From: Formosa sp. Hel3_A1_48
GTDB taxonomy: Bacteria; Bacteroidota; Bacteroidia; Flavobacteriales; Flavobacteriaceae
DNA: 64,000 bases
Reading direction: 5' to 3'
Assembly (NCBI RefSeq): GCF_001735715.1
Contig: NZ_CP017259.1
Location: 1,795,501-1,859,500 of the forward strand
A program made the position numbers and the translations under genes. The notes under the pieces are model-generated. The model saw only the letters and a program-made list of their open reading frames with translations, was not told the origin of the DNA and made no database searches. Of the stretch, positions 9,966 to 19,355 are shown piece by piece. Numbering within the stretch: the stretch's first letter is position 1; each line of letters opens with the position of its first letter.

Positions 9966-10397
9966 TTAAAATATTTTTTTAGTTTGAATCATATCTAATA
10001 TTTTTTCGGAAACATCATAAAATTCATTCAATTTATCACTGCCTATTTCATGTTTTACTTTGTCGTTGAAAGTGAATACGCGTTGGCGGGAACTCTCTCT
10101 CTTCTCTAAGCCTTTGGCTGTTAGATTTATCAACACACCACGGCCATCTTCTGGATTAGGGCGGCGAACAATGAGTTCACGCTCTTCCAGAGTCTTTAAA
10201 ATCCTTGATAGGCTAGTAGCTTCCATTCCCATTTTTGGACCCAATGCTGTTGAGGGTGTTCCTTTAGTAGGGTCGATGCTCAATAACGTAAAAGCGGTTG
10301 TCATAGTAGCTCCAAATTTTGATGCTTCTTCATTGTACATTTTTTGAACTGCTAACCATGTGTTACGCAGTACATAATCGATTGTTTTTTCTTTCAT
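9966..10397 (-). CDS. MarR family transcriptional regulator of the fad operon
   Basis: Winged-helix DNA-binding protein of 143 residues, normal for MarR. The recognition helix region lies around MGMEATSLSRILKTLEERELI and the wing is marked by RPNPEDGRGVLINLTAKG, a standard MarR signature. It heads the operon with fadN, fadA and fadE, so it most likely represses that operon and is released by a fatty acid or acyl-CoA; the ligand is inference. Two identical 16-base repeats with palindromic cores lie 35 and 65 bases upstream of its start codon and are the likely operator. This contrasts with Bacillus, where a TetR-type FadR controls fadNAE. Confidence 0.9.
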   Translation of the reverse strand: MKEKTIDYVLRNTWLAVQKMYNEEASKFGATMTTAFTLLSIDPTKGTPSTALGPKMGMEATSLSRILKTLEERELIVRRPNPEDGRGVLINLTAKGLEKRESSRQRVFTFNDKVKHEIGSDKLNEFYDVSEKILDMIQTKKIF

Positions 10398-10413
10398 ATT
10401 TAATTGGTTGCAT

Positions 10414-10421
10414 CAAATATA
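10414..10421 (-). promoter_or_regulatory. Putative -7 element of the marR-fadNAE operon
   Basis: Read on the minus strand this is TATATTTG, a perfect match to the Bacteroidetes -7 consensus TAnnTTTG, 16 bases before the marR start codon. The -33 region, where TTG would be expected, is occupied by the first operator-like repeat (10432-10447), so bound regulator would block RNA polymerase. Confidence 0.55.
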
Positions 10422-10431
10422 TAAAAATATA

Positions 10432-10447
10432 TTATGCACGCATAGTA
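10432..10447. promoter_or_regulatory. MarR operator candidate, copy 1
   Basis: Sequence TTATGCACGCATAGTA. Its core at 10433-10444 has inverted arms TATGC/GCATA around a two-base spacer, the dimer-binding layout of MarR proteins. An identical 16-base copy lies 30 bases away, about three helical turns, on the same face of the DNA. It overlaps the expected -33 region of the marR promoter. Confidence 0.7.
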
Positions 10448-10461
10448 AATAACAAAAAAAG

Positions 10462-10477
10462 TTATGCACGCATAGTA
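10462..10477. promoter_or_regulatory. MarR operator candidate, copy 2
   Basis: Exact repeat of the 16-base element at 10432-10447, with the palindromic core at 10463-10474. It lies between the stop of the acyl-CoA ligase gene (10516) and the first copy. I saw no further copies upstream of the acyl-CoA ligase gene or elsewhere in the window. Confidence 0.7.
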
Positions 10478-10515
10478 TTATTTAAAAAATAGAGAACTAA
10501 GTAGATGTATTTGTT

Positions 10516-12288
10516 TTAATCAGCGTAAATATTCTGAACAAGGGCGTCGTAGTGTTTTATGATGACGCTTCTTTTCATTTTCATGGTTGGCGTAAGATGT
10601 CCTCCATCAATTGACCAAACATCTGGGGTAAGTTCAAATCTTTTGATTTGTTCCCATTTACCAAATCGTTTATTGCAAGTATCGATTTCTTGTTGAATAC
10701 GCTCTTTAACTAAAGATGATGTTATTATTGATTCTGCATCTTTGTTGATATCGTAGTTTTTTCTTTCAATCCACTCTTGTATGAATTCAAAGTTAAGTTG
10801 TATCAAAGCGGCAGGCATTTTTTGATTTTCACCAATAACCATTACCTGTTCTATGAAATTTGATTCTTTTAGTTCATTTTCAATTAGTGTCGGAATAATG
10901 TATTTACCTCCAGAAGTTTTGAACATTTCTTTTTTACGTCCGGTAATTTTTAAAAAACCGTCCGCATCAATTTCACCTTTATCTCCCGTATGAAAATAAT
11001 CGCCACTCATCACTGAAGCTGTGCGTTCAGGATCTTTATAGTATCCTTTCATTACATTTGGTCCTTTTATCAGAATTTCTCCGTCCTCGGCTATTTTTAC
11101 TTCAACGTTAGATATAGGTTTTCCTACCGTTCCAATTTTGAATAGTTGATTTGCATGCATACCTACACTTACTACAGGAGAGGTTTCGGTGAGCCCGTAT
11201 CCTTCCATAATCATCATTCCAGAGGCGCAAAAGATTCGCGATAGGCGAGGGTGTAATGCCGCACTTCCTGACACCATTGTGTGTAATTTTCCACCAAGAG
11301 CGGCTTGCCATTTACTAAAAATAAGTTTCCTAGCGATTTTAAGTTGAAATTCATACCACCATCCATTAGCCTTATAGGGTACATAGCGTTCTCCTAGTTT
11401 GATAGCCCAGAAAAATAATGATTTTTTGACTCCGCTTAATTCGCTACCTTTTGCATAAATTTTATTAAATACTTTTTCTAATAGTCGTGGAACAACACTC
11501 ATTAGATTAGGCTTAATATCTTGTGCATTTGCACCGATTGTTTCTATACTTTCTGCGAAATATACCGATACACCGGCGTGTTGATAAATGTATATTAGTA
11601 CGCGCTCAAAAATATGACACAAGGGCAAGAAACTCAAGACCCGTGTCGTGCCCTCCATTAGGGGTAATCTTGGTAAGCTGGTTAAAATATTTTGTACAAT
11701 ATTGTGGTGGGTGAGCATAACCCCTTTCGGTTTTCCCGTTGTGCCCGACGTGTAAATAATTGTAGCTAAATCTTCTTCTTGGACTTCGGCTTTTCTTTTT
11801 TCTACATCACTTTGGGTGCTAGTGTCTTTACCCAAATCAAAAAGCTCAGTATAATTTTTGCATTCAATTAATTCATCAAAACTGTATACTTCTTTGAGTT
11901 TGGTATCCGCTTTAACTTTTGCTACTTTATCGTATACTTCTTGATCTGAAACAAAGCAATATGTGGCCTCACTGTGATTGAGTACATATGCGTAATCATC
12001 AGAAGAAATTGTGGGGTAGATTGGGATATTTTGAGCTCCAATCTGTAAAACACCAATATCTACAATACACCATTCGGTGCGGTTCGTTGTAGAGATAACG
12101 GCGATTTTATCGTCTTTTTTTACCCCAAGTTTAAGTAATGCACGACTTAGTGCATTGGCTTTATCTATGTACTCTTGTGTTGATGTTTTAACCCATTCCC
12201 CATTTTTTTTACTGACAAGAGCTGCTGATAAATTGTGCTGTTCTAGTTGATAATAAGGGAAATCGAAAAGACGAGTGATTTTTGTCAT
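10516..12288 (-). CDS. fadD: Long-chain acyl-CoA synthetase (AMP-forming)
   Basis: ATP-dependent ligase that activates fatty acids to acyl-CoA, 590 aa. The AMP-binding loop YTSGTTGKPKGV is at about residues 180-191, followed by the second signature GYGLTETSPV and the TGDKGEID segment with the adenine/ribose-binding Asp; the C-terminal domain carries the GRKKEMFKTSGGKYI region with the catalytic Lys. It belongs to the bacterial FAA1-like long-chain group. It lies directly upstream of, and in the same direction as, marR-fadNAE, separated by the 118-base operator region, so it supplies their substrate though it is probably a separate transcript. The name fadD is by function. Confidence 0.9.
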   Translation of the reverse strand: MTKITRLFDFPYYQLEQHNLSAALVSKKNGEWVKTSTQEYIDKANALSRALLKLGVKKDDKIAVISTTNRTEWCIVDIGVLQIGAQNIPIYPTISSDDYAYVLNHSEATYCFVSDQEVYDKVAKVKADTKLKEVYSFDELIECKNYTELFDLGKDTSTQSDVEKRKAEVQEEDLATIIYTSGTTGKPKGVMLTHHNIVQNILTSLPRLPLMEGTTRVLSFLPLCHIFERVLIYIYQHAGVSVYFAESIETIGANAQDIKPNLMSVVPRLLEKVFNKIYAKGSELSGVKKSLFFWAIKLGERYVPYKANGWWYEFQLKIARKLIFSKWQAALGGKLHTMVSGSAALHPRLSRIFCASGMMIMEGYGLTETSPVVSVGMHANQLFKIGTVGKPISNVEVKIAEDGEILIKGPNVMKGYYKDPERTASVMSGDYFHTGDKGEIDADGFLKITGRKKEMFKTSGGKYIIPTLIENELKESNFIEQVMVIGENQKMPAALIQLNFEFIQEWIERKNYDINKDAESIITSSLVKERIQQEIDTCNKRFGKWEQIKRFELTPDVWSIDGGHLTPTMKMKRSVIIKHYDALVQNIYAD

Positions 12289-12359
12289 TTTTGTTTGCGT
12301 TTGATACTCTGCAAAATAAGTATTTTTAAAAAATTAACAAATTAGAAAACTTAAAATTA

Positions 12360-12375
12360 TGATTTCTATAAATCA
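12360..12375 (-). terminator. Weak hairpin downstream of purL
   Basis: Arms 12360-12365 and 12370-12375 (TGATTT/AAATCA) form a 6-bp AT-rich stem with a 4-base loop just after the purL stop. On the minus strand it is followed by TAATTTTAAG rather than a full U-run, so it would be a poor terminator. Confidence 0.25.
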
Positions 12376-12387
12376 CATCTTCATGTC

Positions 12388-15300
12388 TTAGTGTTTTACT
12401 TCAAAACGCTCAATCCATTTATAGGCATTTGTAAAGGCCTCCAGCCAAGGCGATACTTCGTCCTGTCTATCATTTGGGTAATGCGCCCAATTCCATGGAA
12501 AAGTAGAGCGTTCAATATGCGGCATTGTCACTAAATGTCTCCCCGTAGCATCACACATCATGGCTGTATTAAAATCTGATCCATTGGGGTTGTGAGGATA
12601 TTCATTGTACGCATATTTTCCAACAATATTGTAACGATTTTCGTCATATGGCAATGCAAATTTACCTTCACCATGTGAGATCCACACACCCAAAGTGCTG
12701 CCTTCGAGACTGGATAACATCACAGAATTGTTTTTTTGAATACGTACAGATGTAAATGCACTTTCATGCTTTTTGGAATCATTGTAGGTCATTTTACCAT
12801 GTTGCTCGTGTTCTGGGTTAATTAGATCGAGCTCCATCCACAGTTGACAACCATTGCAAATACCTACAGAAAGCGTATCTTTTCTGTTGAAAAAATCTTG
12901 TAGTGCTTTTTTAGCTTTTGCATTGTACTTAAATGCGCCTGCCCATCCTTTGGCTGAGCCTAAAACATCACTATTACTGAATCCTCCAACCGCACCAATA
13001 AACTGTATATCTTTAAGAGTTTCACGTCCCGATATCAAATCAGTCATATGTACATCTCTAACTTCAAATCCGGCTAGATGCATAGCATTCGCCATTTCAC
13101 GTTCAGAATTACTTCCTTTTTCACGAATGATGGCTGCTTTTGGTCGAGATTTATTTTCATCAAATTGGGGTAACTTTCCAGTAAAATCAGTTGGAAATGT
13201 GTATTTCAGTGCTTGATGTTTATAATTGCTATAACGCGTTTTAGCTAATCCATTGGCGGTTTGTTTTTCATCCAAAAGATAGGACGTTTCATACCAAAAA
13301 TCTCTGTACGTATCAATGGATAAATCGTATTCAGAAGCATAGTTTTTTAATTTCAAAATACCATCGGATATTACATTTCCAATACGGTGGGCACTGATGT
13401 TTTTGCGTTTAAATACATCTTCTACAGATTGATCTTTCGTTTGAATGACCAATCCAGAGTTTTCTGCGAATAAAACTTTGATGGTATCTGTTTCGCCTAA
13501 TGCAGATAAATCAATTTCTGCACCTACATTTTGATCTGCAAAGCACAGCTCTAACAAGGTTGTAATCAATCCTCCAGAAGCGACATCATGCCCGGCTACA
13601 ATTTGTCCGTCTTTAATTAAACTCTGAAGTGTATTGAATACATCTTTAACATAAGATGCGTTTTGTACTTTTGGAGTGTCTTGTCCAATGCTGTTGCGTG
13701 TTTGTGCAAAAGAACTCCCTCCTAATTTAAACTCGTCTTGTGAAATGTTTATGTAATAAATTGGCCCTTGATTCGCTTTGAATAACGGTTCTACAACCTT
13801 AGATATATTATTGCAGTGTGCCGCTGCAGAAATGACTACAGTGCCTGGAGAAAGAACATCACCATCTGGATATTTTTGTTTCATGGAAAGAGAGTCTTTC
13901 CCTGTTGGAACATTTATACCTAAATCAATGGCAAAATCCGAAACCCCTTTGACCGCTTCGTACAAACGTGCATCTTCACCAGGATTTTTGCAAGGCCACA
14001 TCCAATTTGCTGACAAGGAAACACTACTCAATTCTTCTTCCAAAGGTGCCCAAACAATATTGGTCAATGCTTCAGTTATGGCGTTTCTACTCCCAGCATT
14101 AGGATCTATAAGTGCGGCAATGGGTGCATGTCCTATACTCGTTGCCACCCCATGACCGTTTTTGTAGTCCAAAGCCATTACCCCAACATTATTAAGAGGA
14201 AGTTGTAAAGGTCCTACACATTGTTGTTTTGCCACTTTTCCTCCAACACATCTATCTACTTTATTCGTAAGCCAATCTTTGCATGCAACAGCTTCTAATT
14301 TCAAAACATTTTCTAGATACGTTTTGAATAATGATACATCATATTCTGGTGCGCTGTAATTTTTCACAACAGTTTTGTCTTCCAATATGGTTTTTGGGGA
14401 ACTTCCAAACATGTCCTCTAGATTGAAATCCATGGGTTTATTTCCTTTTCTAGCCGATTGGAACACAAAACGATGGTCACAAGTCACTTCTCCTACTGTA
14501 TACATTGGAGCGCGTTCTCGTTCTGAAATTTTTTGAAGTGTTTCAATGTGGTCTTCAGAAATAATTAAGCCCATCCGTTCTTGTGATTCGTTGCCTACCA
14601 ATTCTTTATCAGACAAGGTAGGGTCGCCTACAGGCAAAGCATCCAAATTGATATGTCCTCCAGTGTCTTCTACTAATTCAGAAAGACAGTTTAAGTGTCC
14701 TCCAGCACCATGATCGTGAATGGAAACTATATAATTTTTGTCGCCCTCTACCATGCCGCGAATGGCATTCGCGGCACGCTTTTGCATTTCTGGATTGGAT
14801 CGTTGAACAGCATTAAGCTCGATACCTGATGAAAATGCGCCAGTGTCTGCTGAAGAAACTGCTGCACCACCCATACCAATACGATAATTATCTCCCCCAA
14901 GAATTACAATTTTATCATTTTTTTTAGGAGTGTCTTTAAGTGCTTGTTCGGCTTTACCATAGCCAATACCACCAGCTTGCATAATCACTTTATCAAAGCC
15001 TAAACGATCGGCATCTTCCTGATGTTCAAAAGTCAGGACAGAGCCGCAAATCAGGGGTTGTCCAAATTTATTGCCAAAATCTGAGGCTCCATTAGAGGCT
15101 TTGATAAGAATATCTATCGGCGTTTGGTAGAGCCATTTACGTTCTTTGAATCCATTTTCCCAAGGGCGGTTTTCAAGTAATCTAGAGTATGAGGTCATGT
15201 AAACAGCCGTACCTGCAAGAGGCAAAGATCCTTTTCCTCCAGCCAAACGATCCCGGATTTCTCCACCAGAACCTGTAGCGGCACCATTGAAGGGCTCCAC

Positions 15301-16062
15301 TGTTGTTGGAAAATTGTGCGTTTCTGCTTTAAGAGAAATAACAGATTCAAAATCTTTGGTTGTATAGCTGTCTGGAATGTCAGCGCGTTTGGGTGCAAAT
15401 TGTTCAACAACAGGTCCCTTAATAAATGCTACATTGTCTTTGTAGGCCGATACAATTCCATTAGGGTTTTGCCTGGATGTTTCTTTTATAAGCTTGAATA
15501 AGGAGCTGGATTGTTCCTCTCCATCAATTACAAATGTTCCATTAAAAATTTTGTGGCGGCAGTGTTCGGAATTGACTTGAGAAAACCCAAACACTTCGGA
15601 GTCAGTAAGGGGACGACCTATTTTTTGACTTACGTTTTCCAAGTAATCAACTTCCTCTTCGCTCAGGGAAAGCCCTTCTTGTGCGTTGTAACTGGCGATA
15701 TCGGTAATTTCTAAAATGGGTTCTGGGGTAATGTTGATGTCAAAAGTATTCTGATGGAGTTCCTCAAATTTTTCGAAAATCATAGGGTCAAAGTCGGAAA
15801 AATCATTGCTAACGCTTTTAAATTCTTCAATACGAATGACTCCTGCGATACCCATATTTTGAGTAATTTCTACAGCATTGGTGCTCCATGGGGTAATCAT
15901 GGCAGCACGAGGACCAACAAATGAACATTTGAGGGAGGTTTGTTCTATTTTGGGTTTTTGACCAAAAAGCCATGTGAGTTTGGCTATGGTTTCTGCTGAA
16001 AATTCTTCTGTTGATTGAACGGCAAATACGCTTTGTTTAGCGTCTCCAAAGAAGTGAATCAT
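12388..16062 (-). CDS. purL: Phosphoribosylformylglycinamidine synthase (single-chain PurL)
   Basis: Fourth step of de novo purine synthesis: FGAR plus glutamine and ATP to FGAM. At 1224 aa it is the large single-chain form joining the synthetase and glutaminase parts, unlike the split PurS/PurQ/PurL of Gram-positives. Visible segments include the substrate region SEVFGFSQVNSEHCRHKIFN near residue 160, LKAETHNFPT, and GGEIRDR. The C-terminal class I glutaminase domain (from about residue 960) carries the nucleophile Cys in GICNGCQ and the His in SHGEGKF. No purine riboswitch or neighbouring pur gene is seen; a TAATTTTG -7 match at 16093-16100 could drive it. Confidence 0.96.
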   Translation of the reverse strand: MIHFFGDAKQSVFAVQSTEEFSAETIAKLTWLFGQKPKIEQTSLKCSFVGPRAAMITPWSTNAVEITQNMGIAGVIRIEEFKSVSNDFSDFDPMIFEKFEELHQNTFDINITPEPILEITDIASYNAQEGLSLSEEEVDYLENVSQKIGRPLTDSEVFGFSQVNSEHCRHKIFNGTFVIDGEEQSSSLFKLIKETSRQNPNGIVSAYKDNVAFIKGPVVEQFAPKRADIPDSYTTKDFESVISLKAETHNFPTTVEPFNGAATGSGGEIRDRLAGGKGSLPLAGTAVYMTSYSRLLENRPWENGFKERKWLYQTPIDILIKASNGASDFGNKFGQPLICGSVLTFEHQEDADRLGFDKVIMQAGGIGYGKAEQALKDTPKKNDKIVILGGDNYRIGMGGAAVSSADTGAFSSGIELNAVQRSNPEMQKRAANAIRGMVEGDKNYIVSIHDHGAGGHLNCLSELVEDTGGHINLDALPVGDPTLSDKELVGNESQERMGLIISEDHIETLQKISERERAPMYTVGEVTCDHRFVFQSARKGNKPMDFNLEDMFGSSPKTILEDKTVVKNYSAPEYDVSLFKTYLENVLKLEAVACKDWLTNKVDRCVGGKVAKQQCVGPLQLPLNNVGVMALDYKNGHGVATSIGHAPIAALIDPNAGSRNAITEALTNIVWAPLEEELSSVSLSANWMWPCKNPGEDARLYEAVKGVSDFAIDLGINVPTGKDSLSMKQKYPDGDVLSPGTVVISAAAHCNNISKVVEPLFKANQGPIYYINISQDEFKLGGSSFAQTRNSIGQDTPKVQNASYVKDVFNTLQSLIKDGQIVAGHDVASGGLITTLLELCFADQNVGAEIDLSALGETDTIKVLFAENSGLVIQTKDQSVEDVFKRKNISAHRIGNVISDGILKLKNYASEYDLSIDTYRDFWYETSYLLDEKQTANGLAKTRYSNYKHQALKYTFPTDFTGKLPQFDENKSRPKAAIIREKGSNSEREMANAMHLAGFEVRDVHMTDLISGRETLKDIQFIGAVGGFSNSDVLGSAKGWAGAFKYNAKAKKALQDFFNRKDTLSVGICNGCQLWMELDLINPEHEQHGKMTYNDSKKHESAFTSVRIQKNNSVMLSSLEGSTLGVWISHGEGKFALPYDENRYNIVGKYAYNEYPHNPNGSDFNTAMMCDATGRHLVTMPHIERSTFPWNWAHYPNDRQDEVSPWLEAFTNAYKWIERFEVKH

Positions 16063-16193
16063 GTGGTTGATGTTGTTGATTACGAATCCCTACAAAATTA
16101 ATTTTTTTGTATTGATTTTTAGCACTTTTTTTTGTCGATTTTGAGGGATTATTCACAAGTTTTGAACAGAAAACATCATCTTCAATAAATTCA

Positions 16194-18047
16194 CTAATAT
16201 TTAACTATTTTCCTTGTGTATTGTCCATGTGTATTTTGGAGATTCATGATGTATATTCCACTGCTTAGGGTACTGATGTCCACTGCAGAATGTTGAGAAT
16301 CCACAGTGGTTTTTAAAATGGGTTTTCCCGTAAGATCAAATATTTCTATTTGTGTATGGTTTTGTACGTCTACAAAAAGCAATGCACCATTGACAGGGTT
16401 GGGGTATATTTTTATGTGCTTAGGTTCTATATTTATTGCGCTTAAGGTTTGTGTATGGCTACCGAGGTTGGTGCAAGTGTTTTGTGGATAGCTCGTCCAT
16501 TCATCAGCATTGTAAGCTGTACTTCCATTGGTAATAGTTGCATTACGCACTAGGGTGGTGTTTTCAGCATAAACGGTAGCATCACCACGTGTTCCAAGGA
16601 TATCGATTGGAATATCGTTTTTAAACAGCCCAAGTGCATCATTACCATTAAATTCTGTAATCGCATTGTTAAGGTTGTCAAAAACATTGGTGCACACACT
16701 TGTGCCTCCGTTGGCGACCACAAAAACGTCTTCGTTGGAAATACTGGCATTTGAAGGGAAATTATAGGTATTTGTCCATGTGCTGTTGCCGTTACTGCTT
16801 AATTTAATGCTGTACTCTGATAAATTTACCGTCGCTCCTGTAAAATTGGCAATTTCCAATGCCTTGTTTGCACCACTTCCTTCCATATATTCAGAGAAAA
16901 ACAAATCGAGTGTATTTGTACTCCCCGAAAGGGTAGTAGCACAATCTTCGTTGGAGGGAACAGAACTATTGTTTGCGTTATCTTTAGCGATGATTGTAAA
17001 ACAGTAATTGGTCTCTGGACTTAAACTTGTAACTGACGTTGAGGTTAAACTTGTACTGCTGTTATAACTGTTATTTACATAAATATCGTAGCTACTTACT
17101 CCAATATTGTCTGTGGCAGCTGTCCAGTTCAGACTCACACTTGTGGCTGTAGGGTTACTGGCAACTAAATTAGTGGGCGCACTTGGATTTTGATTGTCTT
17201 GTTGTGGGTTCCAAATCGCTGTAACATAGTAAGGGGTATCAATAAAAGGATTGCGATTACCTTGATGGTCATAAATAGCATTGTTTCGGTCCACCTCTTT
17301 TTGAGAAACAGGGTCTATGCTGTGCCACTCCAAAAGGATATTTAAAAAGGCTGTTTCAAACACTTGATCGCTGCTGCCATTAAACATAGCAAAAGCACTC
17401 CAATTACTGATTTGATTTTGGTAGCGTGTGGCAAAATAAAAATAAATTCGGGCTATATCGCCTTTAAATTCATCAATGGGTTCAAAAACAGTCCCCGAAT
17501 ATCCACTAGAATATCCGGAGTTTAGGTTATCCCCTAATTTTGAACCATTTTGCGTGGGGTTCGAAATTCCATTTTGTGATGCCAAATTATTATCATCGAC
17601 GCGTCCCATCGGAAAACTCCCCCGAAACCCATTCACTCGTCCATCTACAGGCAATAAATTATGAGCATCACCATCCATTGGATTAGCATCATTAAAAACA
17701 GACTTCGGTACAACATGCTCTTTGTTGTAGCAGTCGCCTTCGCCAGTGTAGTTACCACACTCATCGACTTGCGGATTAAAATTGTAAGGATCGGCACCCG
17801 ATGGATTTTCAGAGTAGATATCCAAAATAGTGTTGTCATTTTCGTAATACTGATCTAAATCATTGCTGAGAAAAAAATCATCCATCGCATTATAACCCTG
17901 ATCATTTTGGTTGTTGATGATGTTGTACAACTGCGTTTTTAGAGTATATCCACTCCCAGTTGCAGTGTCATAATACCCATTTGGAATTTGAGCAAAACCA
18001 AAATTAAAACAAAGCGTAATAATAAGAAATGTGTAAATGTTTTTCAT
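16194..18047 (-). CDS. T9SS-exported endonuclease I with Fn3 and lamin-tail domains
   Basis: Multi-domain secreted nuclease, 617 aa. Residues 1-19 are a signal peptide ending in GFAQ. An endonuclease I domain (about 25-270) carries CYNKEHVVPKSVF with the catalytic His and HNLLPVDGRVNGFRGSFPMG. A fibronectin type III domain follows (about 285-370), then a lamin-tail domain (about 378-510, starting LFFSEYMEGSGANKALEI) and a type A T9SS sorting domain (about 540-617, from IYPNPVNG to KIVKY). It likely degrades extracellular DNA, on the cell surface or after release. Its start overlaps the stop of rsmB-like gene by 4 bases (ATGA), so translation is probably coupled to it. Confidence 0.92.
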   Translation of the reverse strand: MKNIYTFLIITLCFNFGFAQIPNGYYDTATGSGYTLKTQLYNIINNQNDQGYNAMDDFFLSNDLDQYYENDNTILDIYSENPSGADPYNFNPQVDECGNYTGEGDCYNKEHVVPKSVFNDANPMDGDAHNLLPVDGRVNGFRGSFPMGRVDDNNLASQNGISNPTQNGSKLGDNLNSGYSSGYSGTVFEPIDEFKGDIARIYFYFATRYQNQISNWSAFAMFNGSSDQVFETAFLNILLEWHSIDPVSQKEVDRNNAIYDHQGNRNPFIDTPYYVTAIWNPQQDNQNPSAPTNLVASNPTATSVSLNWTAATDNIGVSSYDIYVNNSYNSSTSLTSTSVTSLSPETNYCFTIIAKDNANNSSVPSNEDCATTLSGSTNTLDLFFSEYMEGSGANKALEIANFTGATVNLSEYSIKLSSNGNSTWTNTYNFPSNASISNEDVFVVANGGTSVCTNVFDNLNNAITEFNGNDALGLFKNDIPIDILGTRGDATVYAENTTLVRNATITNGSTAYNADEWTSYPQNTCTNLGSHTQTLSAINIEPKHIKIYPNPVNGALLFVDVQNHTQIEIFDLTGKPILKTTVDSQHSAVDISTLSSGIYIMNLQNTHGQYTRKIVKY

Positions 18048-19261
18048 GAAATTGTTTTTTCGAGCAGTGCCATATAAAACCCATCATAACTACTCTTGTG
18101 TGCTAAAATACTCTTATCTTTTAACAATTTAAAATTTTGACCTGCTTCTGAAGTTAAAAACGTTGCAACTTGTTCTTGATTTTCAGACGGCAAAACCGAA
18201 CACGTTGCGTATACCATTTTACCGCCAGGTTTTAGCATTTTGGAGTAATCCTGCAAAATATGTTGTTGTGTTCCTCTGATTTTGTCTAAAAATTCGGGTT
18301 CTAGTTTCCATTTAGAATCAGGATTTCGGCGCAATACACCCAATCCAGAACAAGGTGCGTCAATAAGTAATCGATCGGCTTTTGCTTTGAGTTTTTTTAT
18401 GGGTTTTGTCGATTCTATAACGCGCAAGTCAATATTGTGTGCACCATTCCGTCGTGCGCGAATTTTTAATTTTTTTAATTTACTCTCATAAATATCCATA
18501 GCAATCAATGAGCCCTTGTTTTGCATTAGTGCGGACAGGTGTAAGGTTTTGCCTCCTGCACCAGCACAAGCATCAACAACTTTCATTCCTGGCTGAACAT
18601 CCAGATATTCTGCCACCAACTGAGATGAGGCGTCTTGAACTTCAAACCAACCCATTTTAAAAGCTTCTGTTTTGAATACATTAGCACGTTCGACAAGTTT
18701 CAGTGCTAGGGGATAGCCTTCAATTTCGATGGTTTCAATTTCTTCTGATTGTAATTTTAGCTGAAGGTCCTTTTTTGTTGTCTTGAGAATATTTGTACGC
18801 AGTATGACATCGGCTTGTTCATTTTGTTTTGATAACTCTTTAGACCAAAGACTTTCACCCAATTCTTTTACACCTAATTCGTCTATCCAGTCGGGGATTG
18901 ATTCTTTTATTTTTCGTGTTTTTGATGCCTCGTCGAAACGTCCTTTTATTTTTCGCGTTGGCGTACCTTCAAAATATTTCCAATCAGGTAATTTAATTCC
19001 TTTTAGTGTAGCCCAAACTGCAAATAATCGCCATGCATCATCTCTGCTAAATGGTTCTTTTACTTCAGCAATTTCAGCGTAGAGGCGTTTCCAGCGTACT
19101 ATGTCATAGGTGGTCTCCGCTACAAATCCACGATCACGACTACCCCAACGCTTGTCCCGCTTCAGTAGGGATTGAATCACTTTGTCAGCATAATTTCCGT
19201 CGTTGAAAACTTCTAAAATTCCATCAATAACGGCAAAGCATAAATTTCTGTGTAAACGCAT
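18044..19261 (-). CDS. RsmB/NOP-family RNA (cytosine-5) methyltransferase
   Basis: SAM-dependent rRNA methyltransferase, 405 aa. The SAM-binding motif VVDACAGAGGKTLH, the motif IV segment LLIDAPCSGLGVLRRNPDSKW and the motif VI segment YATCSVLPSENQEQV are present, giving both catalytic cysteines (PCSG and TCSV) of m5C methyltransferases. Upstream in-frame starts to 19366 exist, but ATG 19261 was chosen because MRLHRNLCFAVIDGILEVF is the conserved N-terminus of this bacteroidetal subfamily and a TAACTTTG promoter element lies just before it at 19283-19290. Exact target nucleotide is unknown. The endonuclease gene overlaps its stop. Confidence 0.9.
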   Translation of the reverse strand: MRLHRNLCFAVIDGILEVFNDGNYADKVIQSLLKRDKRWGSRDRGFVAETTYDIVRWKRLYAEIAEVKEPFSRDDAWRLFAVWATLKGIKLPDWKYFEGTPTRKIKGRFDEASKTRKIKESIPDWIDELGVKELGESLWSKELSKQNEQADVILRTNILKTTKKDLQLKLQSEEIETIEIEGYPLALKLVERANVFKTEAFKMGWFEVQDASSQLVAEYLDVQPGMKVVDACAGAGGKTLHLSALMQNKGSLIAMDIYESKLKKLKIRARRNGAHNIDLRVIESTKPIKKLKAKADRLLIDAPCSGLGVLRRNPDSKWKLEPEFLDKIRGTQQHILQDYSKMLKPGGKMVYATCSVLPSENQEQVATFLTSEAGQNFKLLKDKSILAHKSSYDGFYMALLEKTIS

Positions 19262-19282
19262 AAAAGAGGATATTTTCGACTG

Positions 19283-19290
19283 CAAAGTTA
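19283..19290 (-). promoter_or_regulatory. Putative -7 element of the rsmB-like gene
   Basis: Minus-strand TAACTTTG, exact TAnnTTTG match, 21 bases upstream of ATG 19261. It supports that start rather than upstream ones, which lie on the other side of the element. No clear TTG is seen at the -33 spacing. Confidence 0.5.
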
Positions 19291-19355
19291 CATTTAATAA
19301 ATGGTTTGACATTGAAGAATTATGTATATTGGATTTTAATTCCAAACGTTTTGTC

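Noticed and set aside
12854-13216. A 120-codon open frame on the plus strand
   Set aside because: It lies wholly inside purL on the opposite strand, has no homology features and is explained as a shadow of the real gene.
19203-19355. N-terminal extension of the BNR lipoprotein
   Set aside because: It would run across the divergent rsmB-like gene, while ATG 19356 gives a proper lipoprotein signal.
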